Assembly: GCF_008831285.2 (NCBI RefSeq)
Contig: NC_045145.1
Coordinates: 14,834,040 to 14,898,039 of the forward strand
DNA length: 64,000 bases
Direction: 5' to 3'
Source of the DNA: Nymphaea colorata
Taxonomy: Eukaryota > Streptophyta > Magnoliopsida > Nymphaeales > Nymphaeaceae
The notes below the pieces were generated by a model. That model saw only the letters and a program-made list of their open reading frames with translations, ran no database searches and was not told where the DNA came from. Both the position numbers and the translations under genes were made by a program. The stretch's first letter is position 1. The number at the start of each line of letters is the position of its first letter. Positions 23,791 through 34,413 of this stretch are shown here, one piece after another.

Positions 23791-26700
23791 GTATGTATAT
23801 ATATGTATATGTATATTGTATACATACACATACACAGTATAGACACTGACTACTATATCATGCTCACACTGCTGACATCAAGTGCGAGATGTGGCTGTGT
23901 TGAATATCCTCTTGAAGACATTTCTTCTGAGTCTAATATGTCCATTACAAACCTTCATACACATGGCTTGCCAGTGTGGCCATGTACCATCCATATGATG
24001 AGGAATGCCACATGATTATATGTACTTTTTTGTTCTGTACTACAGATTATAAGATCATTGAAAATATGATGATATATCAAGGTGGGTAATCATATGTTCA
24101 AATACGAGCAAAATCAAGCTGTTATGCTTGTTTGGTAATATGCAGAAGCTTGGTGGTAACTTTGTGCCAATAAGTTGAGAAAGCACTACTTTTAAAATCA
24201 ATGTTACAAAGCCACATGGCTGCATTCGCTGAAGGATACTATCTGCTAAAGCTGTTGTTGTGGAGATCATAATGACTTTCCGTTGTAATAATAGTGTAAT
24301 CCATAGTCTTCAATTGATTGATCAGTAGGTCAACTATTTTTATGGGTAACATTTTCTCATCTTTAATTCAATTGAAGTTGGTTACTTATAGTTACTTTTT
24401 AAAATTGTGTTTTCATGGTTCTTTGAGCAGGATGATGGAATATTAGTGGTCCCAACAATTCCCGAGCCTCCGCCTAGAGTTAACTCAAAGAAAAGCTCAT
24501 ACAATCAGTTCCAAAATAGGGCATCTGTATTAATGAGTCTTGCTACGCTTTCCGGTTGCTGTCAGGTACTGAATTGCATGTTGCATGATGGTTCTTGTTA
24601 ATTTGTTTCATAATGGAGTTTACTCCGTGCCTTCTGTTCAATCATTGTATGTTACAGTATGTATCCTTTAGCAGTTTAATCTTGTAACCATTTTTGCTCA
24701 TCAGGTCTCCATTCCACTTGGGAAGCATGATGGTTCTTCCATCTCGGTTTCATTAATAGCATCATATGGTGGGGACAAGTTTCTACTTGATACAGTCTTA
24801 GACATGTACTCCTCACTTAGAGAAGCAGCTGATGCTGCATCTAATTTACCCCCAGTTCCTGATACTGATGGAGACATGGATACTGCTGAGCTTTTCAAAG
24901 AGAAGGTTTGCTTCCACATCAACTGAGATTGTTTGCTAAAGAAACGTGTTTCTGTGGTTTTCATGGTGGTCAAGTTGGTAAGCATATTTGTGTATGGACA
25001 ACCTATGGTGCTATCCTCTAGTCAATGCAGAAACCACCACTTTAGATCTTTCAAGGTCAATCTCCTACTAATTTCCAGAATGAGGAACAGAAACAAAGAA
25101 TCATTGAGGAAAATCTTTGACACAGAATTTGGTGGTTCTGTTTGTTAAGTTATGGAGATATCATTTTATTTACTACCAAAAGTCCTGTCATGGCTGGTCT
25201 GAATAGTAGCTTGCCAAGATCCGTAAGGGTGAGTTATGGTCATACTTTCAGGCACAGGATTCCTTATCGTTAGAAAGAATATGACTAGCATTTATCTATA
25301 AGTATTATTGATACTGGTGGGACTTCATGGTCAAATTATTTTTAGTTTCTATTTATCTGAGAATGTTGATGGTGTACAGTATTAAGCTTTCTTTGATTAT
25401 GGCACATTTTTTCTGTATGTTCTAGTGTTACCATGACGAAGCTCCTTTTTGTTTCTCTTTTTGGCAATCCTTCTGCAGCTTTTTGGAAGTTATCTGCATA
25501 GTTAATGAATAGAGTATTTGTTCTCCCATCTTTTTCAGTTCATTGTATGAAGTCAGTTTATTGGCACATGGATGTGGGTTTCACCACTGCTATGGGATAA
25601 TGTCTGAATGTGGTTATGTCGAGGTAGTTAATTGCTTCCCAGTTCTAGTTGTTAGGGCCACCCTAAAGGCCTTGTTGGGCTTATGTAACTAGTAGGTCTA
25701 ACCAAAACCCATAAATTTTGGGGTCTCTTGAATGTTGTAAGCCTAGAAAAAAAAAACTGAAAATAATGGATGTAAACTTAAATATCACATATTTTAACAA
25801 TATGACACATGAAGGTAAAAAAGCAAAGGGGAAATTGGAAAAGGATCATGGGTGTCCCTAAACAGGCCTGCCACTTAGGAACCTAGGTGGGCCCAGGTGG
25901 TAGACCTGCAGTTGTGTTTGTATCTATGAGCCTGCAAACAAAAATCCAAAACTTTTATCTCTTGTTCATTCTCCAGCATGTGAAAACATATGTGGGAAGA
26001 TTATGATGCAGCTGTTTAGTGATGTCTGGTAGCCTGGTATTTGGGTGTCATGGTAACGTAAAATGATAAAACATGTCCAACACTAGTATGAAGAGGACAA
26101 GTTTCGACAATTGTAATTTTCTTAAGTTTTGTTACGAGGATTATCTAGCGCTGTTTCCTTCCATGTTTTATGGTTTGGTATATGAACACTTGTCCAAAAG
26201 GCCTCCTTCTATTTTCCTTGTGAATGATGATTGTTTACTTTGTTCACCACATATTTTGCAGGGAAATGCTGCATTCAAGGGAAGGCAGTGGAATAAGGCT
26301 GTAAAATTTTATACTGAAGCTATTAAGTTAAACAGGACAACTGCAACCTATTATAGTAATAGAGCCGCTGCCTATTTGGAGTTGGGATGGTATTGATGCT
26401 ACACTTTTGTCTACATATAATCTATTTTATTCAGTGGTTCACCAATGAACATGTGTTTATTTCTTTTGGCAGCTTTCAACAGGCTGAATCTGATTGTAAT
26501 GAGGCAATCTTACTTGATAAGAAGGTGAAAAATTGTCACCAGTTAATCTTGCCTGATGTTTTTCTTTGTCTGTCTTATGTTAACCTGCTCTTGCTAAATC
26601 TGCTCGTCAGTTAATAGAGGCCGCTGTGCTAGTATTTCTACAAATTTTGTTGCATGGAAGTTTGACAAGTGACAAGTCTGTAGCCAAACTAAGAAATGCC

Positions 26701-28161
26701 ACACGTATAAATTGAAGCAGCACAACCAGAGGCAGACAACAAATGAAAAGCCTGATGATCTTCTGTTGGATTGTGCTGGGGAGATTGTTCAAGGCTGTGA
26801 ATTTGTTTGTAGTAGTCAGGCTTGTCTCCTTAGGTTTTCAGTGCATATATTCTTATTGGTCTTTTGATTTACCTTATAATCCAGGAGGCCAAGCTAGATA
26901 GGACCATGTGCTGTAGTGGCATTACAAGCAACTTGTCAAGCTAGCAACTTGTCAAGCTGTGGTTGTCAAGCCAGATAGGAGCATTTCCAATTTTCCAGAC
27001 ATTCCCAATCTAAGTTTGGGAGACAATTATGGTTGTAGTTCTGTTCTTCTGCTTGGTTTGATCAATGAATTTGCAGCAATTTTGACAGCCTCATTCATTA
27101 TGGCAGCTTCATGAAAGCAATGAAAATATCGGGCTAAGTAAAGAACATCATGGATGGTCATCATTCCAATCCTGCTCAATGAGCCCGACAGCCAGCCTGC
27201 GGGCATGTTGATATGCGATACACCTACATATGCAGCCATAGTGAGGAAAACAGATCAGAAATAGGCATGTCTTGGTTCCTGAGTTGACTAGGATCTGCCA
27301 ACTTGCGTATCACATCAATCTTTTCTGGTTCAGTCTAAATGGCTGAGCGCTGAGTGCGCCCTGTAGCAATTGGCATGAAGTGACAGCATATTTACATGGG
27401 TGATCCAACATTACAAAAATGTTTGAAGCTATAAAATTTCATAGATTTTGCAGTTTGTATTGGAAAGGTCATGTGATGTTACTGGCTGTCTATGTTTCCG
27501 GATTTTCTTTGACTAACATGGATTTGCTTCTGACCCTAATCATAGATGACAATGTTTTCTTTCTTTCTCATGGATCTGTGGATCCATGTGGTCTTGGATA
27601 GAACTTTAGAGCAGTAATCCACTAGCCTAACAAAGTCAGTAGAATTTTTTCTGTCCTTATTGCTCTCTGCGTGTTCCTTTGGATGATTGCATTGTGATTT
27701 GACAGCTTAAAGATCTCATATGCGAACTTCATGCTTAAGTATCTGAATCTTTTATCTACATGATGTGTTAATGTTGTCATTTGTATCTTTCTACAGAATG
27801 TAAAGGCATATTTGAGACGAGGTACAGCAAAGGAAATGCTATATTTCTACAGGGATGCAAATGAAGGTGAGCTGTTTAACTGAATGTTTTATACATATGA
27901 TGACATCATAGCATTTCCGGATGCATTAGCAATGTTGTTCTATCTGGTAAATAAGATGGCCAATTAGCATGCTTTTGGTTTCGTATAGAACTATTTTAGT
28001 GTTAACCATATGAATTTTAGATAGAAACCGATAGCTTGACTAAGAAACAAAGTTGAAAGTTGGTTGCTTTGATTCCAGATTTCAAGCATGCCCTTGTCCT
28101 GGAACCACAAAACAAGGCTGCCCTTTCTGCAACGAAGAGGCTCAAGAAGTTGATGGAATAA
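17322..28161 (+). CDS. OM64: OM64/Toc64-type outer-membrane receptor: TM anchor, amidase-like domain, three TPRs
   Basis: Import receptor of the organelle outer membrane whose TPRs bind Hsp70/Hsp90-delivered preproteins. Exons: 17322-17526, 17616-17768, 19132-19256, 20082-20207, 20597-20779, 21434-21578, 23509-23677, 24431-24565, 24705-24905, 26262-26389, 26473-26524, 27797-27866 and 28079-28161. The conserved frame gives about 590 residues. Order: TM segment VWIIVGLGVAGIILL; amidase fold with FAVKD, IPGGSSSGSAVAV, TDTVGCVRIPA and LGFRPSHG; then GNAAFKGRQWNKAVKFYTEA, TYYSNRAAAYLELG and NVKAYLRRGTA as TPRs. Details such as PKQKSV and KHINLGQYIAS favour mitochondrial OM64 over chloroplast Toc64-III or soluble AMI1. 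The ATG at 17322 is two bases out of frame with the protein, which opens at 17324 without a Met (see findings). The triad Lys and middle Ser are kept, but the nucleophile position is Cys. Large introns carry repeats and a TIR-like insertion. Confidence 0.93.
22237..22999. mobile_element. Putative non-autonomous DNA element with imperfect terminal inverted repeats, in OM64 intron 6
   Basis: The left end reads AGCAGTGTTATCTG followed by TCGTACGATAC; the reverse complement of the right end reads AGCAATGTTGTCACTGG followed by CGTATCGTATTG. Both subterminal regions are rich in CGATAC/GTATCG words. No transposase frame is seen in the ~760 bp, and no clean target-site duplication was found. It is most likely an old MITE-like insertion; the superfamily is undetermined. 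Confidence 0.5.
23719..23815. repeat. (AT)n / (GTAT)n compound microsatellite in OM64 intron 7
   Basis: About 60 bases of uninterrupted AT dinucleotides are followed by a GTAT tetranucleotide run and then TATATG words. It lies some 40 bases after the exon 7 donor at 23677. It is likely polymorphic and also prone to assembly error. Confidence 0.95.
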
Positions 28162-28165
28162 GATT

Positions 28166-28640
28166 TTTTAAGTTTGCTTTTGTCTCGCTCATCCACATCC
28201 CATTTGAGTGTGAGTGGTACTGTTTCCACAGCTATCATCGAAAATTTTCCATGCACAGGCTGTAGGTTTGGCTTTCTCAGCCATATTGAATCTGCTCATA
28301 GAAGCAGGTAATGTAATAAATTATCTTTTTTTTGTCACCATTTCTCTGTAATTATATGCATTTTACATATGACAGTTGTCAATTTCTTAATGAACAAGAG
28401 ATTTCACTATGAACATTAGTCAGCTATTAGAGTTTTAAGCTTGCCTTTGTCTCGCTCATCCACATCCCGTTGAGTCTGAGTGGTTCTGTTCTCACGGCTC
28501 ATCGAGGTTTGGCTTGCTCAGTCATGTTGAATCTGCTCATAGAAGCAGGTAATGTAATGAAAATATTTTTCTGTCACCATTTCTCTGTAATTATATGCAT
28601 TTTACATATGACAGTTGTCAATTTCTTAATGAAGAGGCAC
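28166..28640. repeat. 267-bp-spaced tandem duplication in the OM64 3' flank
   Basis: TGTCTCGCTCATCCACATCC occurs at 28181 and again at 28448, and the following ~200 bases match, including GAATCTGCTCATAGAAGCAG and a long block with ATTATATGCATTTTACATAT. The copies directly follow the OM64 stop, so copy 1 is probably 3' UTR. A smaller duplication of TTTGTCAATTTCTTAATGAA follows at about 28615 and 28654. Confidence 0.85.
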
Positions 28641-28750
28641 TTTTTGTCTTGGTTTGTCAATTTCTTAATGAAGAGGCATTTTTTTTGTCTTGGTACTCGT
28701 ACCATTATGCCTCTAATGCTAACTAATGTTCATTGTGAAATCTCTTGTTC
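28392..28750. repeat. ~40-bp inverted repeat bracketing the second 3'-flank copy
   Basis: The left arm at 28392-28432 contains GAACAAGAGATTTCAC and GAACATTAG. The right arm at 28711-28750 is its reverse complement with few mismatches (CTAATGTTCATTGTGAAATC). The arms flank repeat copy 2, which resembles an element about 360 bp long with terminal inverted repeats. No coding capacity is seen. Confidence 0.7.
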
Positions 28751-28754
28751 AAAC

Positions 28755-30530
28755 TGGTGTTGATCACGTTGCATTAAATTTGAATTTGCCTGAGTTTGTT
28801 CGAGAGCTGGATTTTCTTTTTTGCCAAGAGTTATATTGTGGAGATGATGGGTGCAAGTTGACAAGAACAGACGGATTAGGAGTTGTTTGACTTGTTTTGG
28901 CATAGATAGGTTTGGTTTTGAGACGCTTGGTTTGTTCAAAGAACAGCTCCTCGTCTGCACACACGTGCGTAACTGCACTTGTACCGGAGAGAGGAGTGGA
29001 AGATTGCTAAACTAAACTTAGGTTGGAGAAAAAAAAATCATATTATATTAAGCACATGTTTACACAATCCTGCGTTGGTTAAAATGTATGCAAACAGGAG
29101 TGTGTGCCATTGTGTGATATCATGATCTGGATGCATGTTTCAGAAAATTTGGTAGAGGAATATTGTATATCTTCCTTTGGCATGTGCGTGCATGTGGAAT
29201 AATATTTTTCATAGAAAAGCAATTTCCCCTAATGATGCAAACGGGATCTCACGACGTAAAATCTTAAAAATTGGATGCTCAAGCACTAGCTTATATTGCT
29301 ACAGTACAATTTGTAACCCTAAAAAAATTTCATCTCATCGACATTCTAATCATCATATCTGCATGTCAACGAAAGTGAATCAGAAGGCAATTTTATGTTT
29401 TTGAGCTTGGAAATCGCATTCATATATTCATTTGTGCAAAAGGGAAACTATACATGTGAAATTCAACTGATTATTTTGTGAGAAAAGAAAAAGAAAAACT
29501 AACAATGTTACAAATACAAATTCCTGTATGTGCAGTGACTACATACATACAAAGGTATTTGTTCCTGTATTTTTATGCGTATGCGATGAGTAAGGAACTG
29601 ACGTTTTCAGACCAACCGTCCAACTAGAAAAACCAATCCCACTTGCATGGCGACTTGGTTACGTGAAAGGGAAGATGCCTCAATAACATCAAATTTCAAT
29701 TATCGTCCAACTGCCCAAATAGGCCACTGTCCAATTTCAAGTCCTAATTTTTTTTTAACGATAGTCAAACTACTTTTCTAGGATTGCGTACTCTCTTTTG
29801 GATCATTCCATTCCCCTGGTTCTGTAGTTGCCGGAATATTCAGTTTCTGGCTTCCGATCTGCTTCCCACTTCACACTCTTTATCTTTATTTATGTTAAAT
29901 GAAATGTTCTTTAAAATGTTTATTTTCTCTCTTCCGCTTCACGTGGTGCTTGCTAACCATGTCGATTGACTCGATAGTCGGTGCTGTTCGAATGTTAACC
30001 CTCATCTTCTTGATTGGAGAAATGTGAAGGGAGAGATCTGAACAGTAATCCAGTTTGTTCTCCAATCCAATCGAATCCCCACTCGAGTCTGAGATCCGAC
30101 TAGAATACGTCTCCACATCTACATTACGAAATAAATCCGAACAAATTGGTCCGAATAGTTACATCACTGCCCTTTCTTCTCAAGTTTTCATCTCCCAAAC
30201 GACTTGTCTCTTCCCCTGCATTCTTACTGTTTTTGGCGGCACGCTTCGTCCACCAGGTGCCACCGTCGATGTCATCCCTCTCGTAAGCGCGGGCCATCTC
30301 CGATTCCGGGAGGTCAACCTCCTTCTGGCGATGGGTTTCAAACGATCTGGGCCGTTGGAGCTCCCGGAGATGTACGGTGGGTCCTCCTAATGGCAACCAT
30401 TATTTTATTTAAGTTGGTCAACATTAATAATTTATTCACGACGCGCAGGCAATGAATCAGTTCATGAATAAAATTTTAATAATTTTGTTTGTGAAACACT
30501 GTGTGCTGGGTTGTCGATGAAGGAAGCTGC
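28755..30530. other. Intergenic spacer between OM64 and the STOP-like gene
   Basis: No gene is supported. An open frame at 30055-30390 has no recognisable domain. The region nearest the STOP-like gene is GC-richer and contains a TATTTAAG word near 30406 that could serve as a core promoter, but no transcription start can be fixed. Confidence 0.5.
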
Positions 30531-30557
30531 AACGAAGCGACGGCGTTGCAGAGGCTG

Positions 30558-30601
30558 AAGAGGAAGAGGAAGAGGAAGAGGAAGAGGAAGAGGAAGAGGA
30601 G
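30558..30601. repeat. (GAAGAG)n purine tract in the STOP-like 5' leader
   Basis: About seven perfect hexamers of GAAGAG/AGGAAG lie 110 bp upstream of the STOP-like start codon. The tract is probably transcribed as leader. Length variation at such tracts is common. Confidence 0.85.
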
Positions 30602-30708
30602 GGTGGTAGGGAACTGATACGTGCCTACCGGCGTTGGAGCAGCCTCGTGACGGCCCTCGGCGGTGCGATCCTACCAGGAACAAAGGGCTTTGACTGTCGG
30701 ACGACGCT

Positions 30709-31803
30709 ATGGATTTCTCGTCCGTTACGTACTCCGGCGGCTGGAAGCCTGCCTCGGCGGCGGCGGCGGCGTCTCACTATGGAGATCGGCCCACTGCCAC
30801 CGGCACCGATAACCTCGGGCCTCTGCTGCAGAACCTCTCGATCATCCAAGGAAAGTTGGAGACCGTCCATCGGATCCTGTTGGACCCGATAAACTCGGGG
30901 CAGACGATGGCGATGTCGAAGGAAATCGACTCTGCGATCTGCGGTATCATCTCTAGCGGCTCCGCGCTACTCCAGTTTTGCGGTCAAGGGCTTGGCCAAG
31001 CTCCGGGACTTCAGCCGGGTGTGGAAAACCCTGCCGTGTCTGCCCCACCGCCGCCGGCGATGCAGATTGGCGGTCGGACTGGCGGAGCGGGTGGGAAATA
31101 CGATATCGTGGAGATCGACGCGGTGGAGCTCCTGACGGAGCACGTCCACTTCTGCGAGATATGCGGGAAGGGGTTCAAGAGGGACGCGAACCTCCGGATG
31201 CACATGCGCGCCCACGGCGACCGGTACAAGTCGCAAGAAGCGCTCGCGAAGCCTGGCCGGACGGCGGATCCGGCGGTAGAGTTGCTCGAGAAAGTTCGGT
31301 TCTCGTGTCCCTTCGTCGGTTGCAACCGGAACCAGCGCCACCCGAGGTTCCGGCCTCTCAAGTCGGCCATCTGCGTCAAGAACCACTTCAAGCGCAGCCA
31401 CTGCCCCAGGAAGTACTCGTGCAACAAATGCAACCGGAAAACGTTCTCTGTTCTCGCCGATCTCAAGAGCCACCTCAAGCATTGCGGACGGACGCGGTGG
31501 GCGTGCTCTTGCGGAACGACTTTCTCCAGGAAGGACAAGCTCTTCGGTCACATGGCCCTCTTCGAGGGCCACATGCCGGCGGTGAACCAGCTGCCGGAGG
31601 AGACCAAGAAGGAGGAGCAGCGACCGGAGGCGGAGGCATCCGGGACAATCAGAGGGACGGTGGAGAAGGAGTTGCAGGCGATTGACGAGAGGTACTTCGA
31701 TAGTTTGGGGGATGATTTCTTCGGGTCAGAGTTTGAGATGGAGATGGGGTTAGGCTATTCCGATGTAGTACCCGCCGACGATGCTTTCAGGGAACAGTTA
31801 TAG
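30709..31803 (+). CDS. STOP1/STOP2-like C2H2 zinc-finger transcription factor
   Basis: Single-exon gene of 364 residues. The family (SENSITIVE TO PROTON RHIZOTOXICITY) are nuclear regulators of proton and aluminium tolerance genes. Four Cys/His fingers are visible: C149-C152-H165-H169 ([20 protein letters not shown]), C200-C205-H226-H231 with the family-typical long loop [19 protein letters not shown]238-C241 with H255/H258 and C259, and C266-C268-H281-H288 ([18 protein letters not shown]). The N-terminal part holds the conserved [19 protein letters not shown] helix; the C-terminus is acidic, consistent with activation. Length is nearer Arabidopsis STOP2 (about 370) than STOP1 (about 500). 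The start at 30709 fits the conserved N-terminus. GC content is much higher than in neighbouring genes, which produces long meaningless frames on other strands. The neighbours suggest no shared function. Confidence 0.93.
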   Translation: MDFSSVTYSGGWKPASAAAAASHYGDRPTATGTDNLGPLLQNLSIIQGKLETVHRILLDPINSGQTMAMSKEIDSAICGIISSGSALLQFCGQGLGQAPGLQPGVENPAVSAPPPPAMQIGGRTGGAGGKYDIVEIDAVELLTEHVHFCEICGKGFKRDANLRMHMRAHGDRYKSQEALAKPGRTADPAVELLEKVRFSCPFVGCNRNQRHPRFRPLKSAICVKNHFKRSHCPRKYSCNKCNRKTFSVLADLKSHLKHCGRTRWACSCGTTFSRKDKLFGHMALFEGHMPAVNQLPEETKKEEQRPEAEASGTIRGTVEKELQAIDERYFDSLGDDFFGSEFEMEMGLGYSDVVPADDAFREQL

Positions 31804-34200
31804 AGATGGCGGTACAGGAACTCTACATTTTTGTATCTTCGTTTTCAGTTTCTCAAGAGTAGGATGCATGTTTATTTTTAGGCTTATCAGCGCTGAACCT
31901 TGCACTTCCTTCGCACCAAAATTTTCCTCCTCTTTTCCGTTCTTCTTGTTGCTTTTGCTTGTCAGTTTGAAGTAATAGCTCCATGGATGTCAATGGGGAC
32001 GGCCTCCAGCAAATTGAAGTAATAACTCCGTCGATCGTTTTCTTCTGGGTTCAGAATGGAAATTCAATCAATCATTGTAATGGACAAATATTGGCCGATC
32101 AATTGGATGGATCCTACAAATTCATGAGCCGACAGCTTTTTCTGTTTCATAAGATTCACAAAAGGGCCAGACCTTGTGTCGAGCACCCGCGCATGACGCC
32201 AAAGTGACTCTCCTCCAGCTCCTGGTGGCCGTAGCTTGTCCAATTAAGTCCACAAATCGTTAATAACTTAATTGACTAGTCTGCTACCTTGTAAGGTAAA
32301 ACATTTGAGCATTGAATTTTTGGTGCGGATTCAGAGCGACAGAGAGATCACCGCACTACCACCAGCTTCCCCTTCGTCACCAAAGACTTTCTCTCTGAGT
32401 TGTCACTGTACCTGATGAATAACCCTGGTAGAGGAGATTAGCAACCATGGTGGAAGGATTCAAGTGGAGACAACAATTGATGGCAACCTGATCCCAATTC
32501 CACGATGGTAGGATTGCAACTTTGGCTGCACCATTCTCAATCCGCGGACGATTCTCCAACGCATTTAACTGATTTAAAGCTGAATATCTGATCCGTTTGT
32601 GCTCCTGCTGGTAAAAGAAATTGTTCAAATTTAATCAGCTCAAGGTATTTCGTTTGAGTTCTTCTCATCGTTTAGCTAGAAACGAAGAACTGAATTGGCC
32701 GCCTGTACTGGCTCGTGAGCATCTAACGGCACCCTGCCGTCTATCAGAGCTGATATAAAGTCATAATTGTTTTTTTTTCCTCTCTCTCACTCTCGCTTTT
32801 TTTGAAGGTAGCGTATGTCACCTAAAATTTGACTTGAAAAAAAGCCTTTTGATAAGATGACATACGAAGCATTGCATTTGATCTAATTGGGTTGATTCCA
32901 GACGTCTAATGCTTAGGCCCCCAAAAAAGTTGGTAATTTTTTTTTGTCCAGCACGAGCATGTACATTATACTTTAAATCGAATTGGTTTGGTAAAAAGTT
33001 TTTCTTTTTTTTTTTAAAAAAAAAATCAAGACTTCAAATAATATGAGCTATCATACGTCAAAAACAACTGACTCACTGGAGACATGATTCTTAATATGAA
33101 CAGAACATTGTACAAAACGTATCAGTATATATATATATATATATATATATATACCACTTTGGAAATTATGATTATAAGATTGCCATCTCACACACATCAA
33201 ATCATTCATTCGGAATCCAACGTAAATATTTTATGCATGCAAACAACTTGCATTTGTTCATAGGGATGTTACTTAAATATACTTTTAACCATATCTATTT
33301 TTGAATATTCATATATTTGAATTCGAATACAAATGAAAAAAAGTCATATCCAAATTTACATCCAGATTCTAAACCAAATTTGACCAATTCTCAAAATGTA
33401 TTAGTATTGGATGTATGGTATTTATTTAAATCAAAATCCAATTTGAATCTGAATCCGATTGAATATTTATGTATATCTAAATCTAAATCCAAATTTGATC
33501 AGATGTTTTTTTTTTAAATCCAAATTTCATAATAAAATATTAAATTTTCTCCATATCCGATTTTTTCACAGATATCTTATTTAAATAATATATATTAACA
33601 CATAAAAAGACTATGATCTGCACTTCTTTCCCAGACTGATTTATTTGAAATTTTCCTTCAGTATTGTTGTAAAAGAGCCCTCAATGATCAGTTGCTTGGA
33701 ATTAATTAAATCAGTGGGAAATCAACTTGTTTCACACGTCATAGGCCGATACAATACAGGGATGCTAGGTATCATAGACCGATTAAATTTCTTACTATTT
33801 CATAAATATTTTAATTATATATATATCAGAAAGAGCGGGTATATTCCATTCAATTTTTTGTTTAACGCCACAAAATTATTCTCAACATGTCCTTTTTCTG
33901 TGTGTATAATACATTATATAATAACTTCAATATCGGCCTCAGTATTGTCGGATTCGGGAGTGTTTTATCATTTAAGTGGACTAAAAACATCAATAGTAGC
34001 TGCGACATTTTAGAAAACGTATGGCTCTCTCTCTCTCTCTCTCTTGCTGAACTTGCTGACTCTCTCTCTCTCTCGGTTGAGGTCTTGCGTTGCATGGCCC
34101 AACTTGCTAAGCATTGCCGGAGAGAGATCACTTGCTGTAACCTTCTTCTGGAGTCGAGCCTCCATTACCAACGTTATCATCTTGGCAGCCATGTAGAAAT
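31804..34200. other. Spacer downstream of the STOP-like gene
   Basis: Apart from the likely 3' UTR of the STOP-like gene, no gene is supported. The stretch holds A/T tracts, a (TA)n run at 33126-33153, AATCCAAAT-type low-complexity sequence at 33300-33560 and a (CT)n-rich tract at about 34022-34078. Confidence 0.55.
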
Positions 34201-34413
34201 CTATCTCCGAATGTAGTTAGCAACAGCTCTTTCCCATTGCTTCATAATCTCTTTCATCCCTTCCTCATCTTCCACCCTCGAACACTTTATTCTCAGGCCT
34301 TCCCCGTTGAGATCCATCTCAAGGCCATCTTGCAAAAGATGCGGCGGTGCCACTATGTGGCTGTCATCCTCCAAGAACTCGGCATCGTGCGTCTCCCAAT
34401 CCAGGCCAGCCAT
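34201..34413 (-). CDS. Possible small acidic protein, 70 residues, unrecognised
   Basis: A 70-residue frame starts at an ATG (34411-34413) in a strong context, GCCATGGC. The product is rich in Asp/Glu, with MAGLDWETHDAEFLEDDSH at the start and a helical, charged end MKEIMKQWERAVANYIRR. Upstream on the same strand are a TATA-like TATATATGTATAT (about 34558-34571), a donor-like ATGAAGGTAAGT and an acceptor-like TCAATAG, together suggesting a promoter and a short leader intron. I do not recognise the family, and no further coding exon is evident. It could equally be a chance frame; codon composition and promoter-like context favour a real gene only moderately. Confidence 0.4.
   Translation of the reverse strand: MAGLDWETHDAEFLEDDSHIVAPPHLLQDGLEMDLNGEGLRIKCSRVEDEEGMKEIMKQWERAVANYIRR

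Noticed and set aside
30967-31685. Long frames of 175-235 residues on other frames and strand of the STOP-like gene
   Set aside because: They are by-products of the high GC content of the zinc-finger gene; the plus frame at 30709-31803 has all zinc ligands and family motifs, and the others have none.
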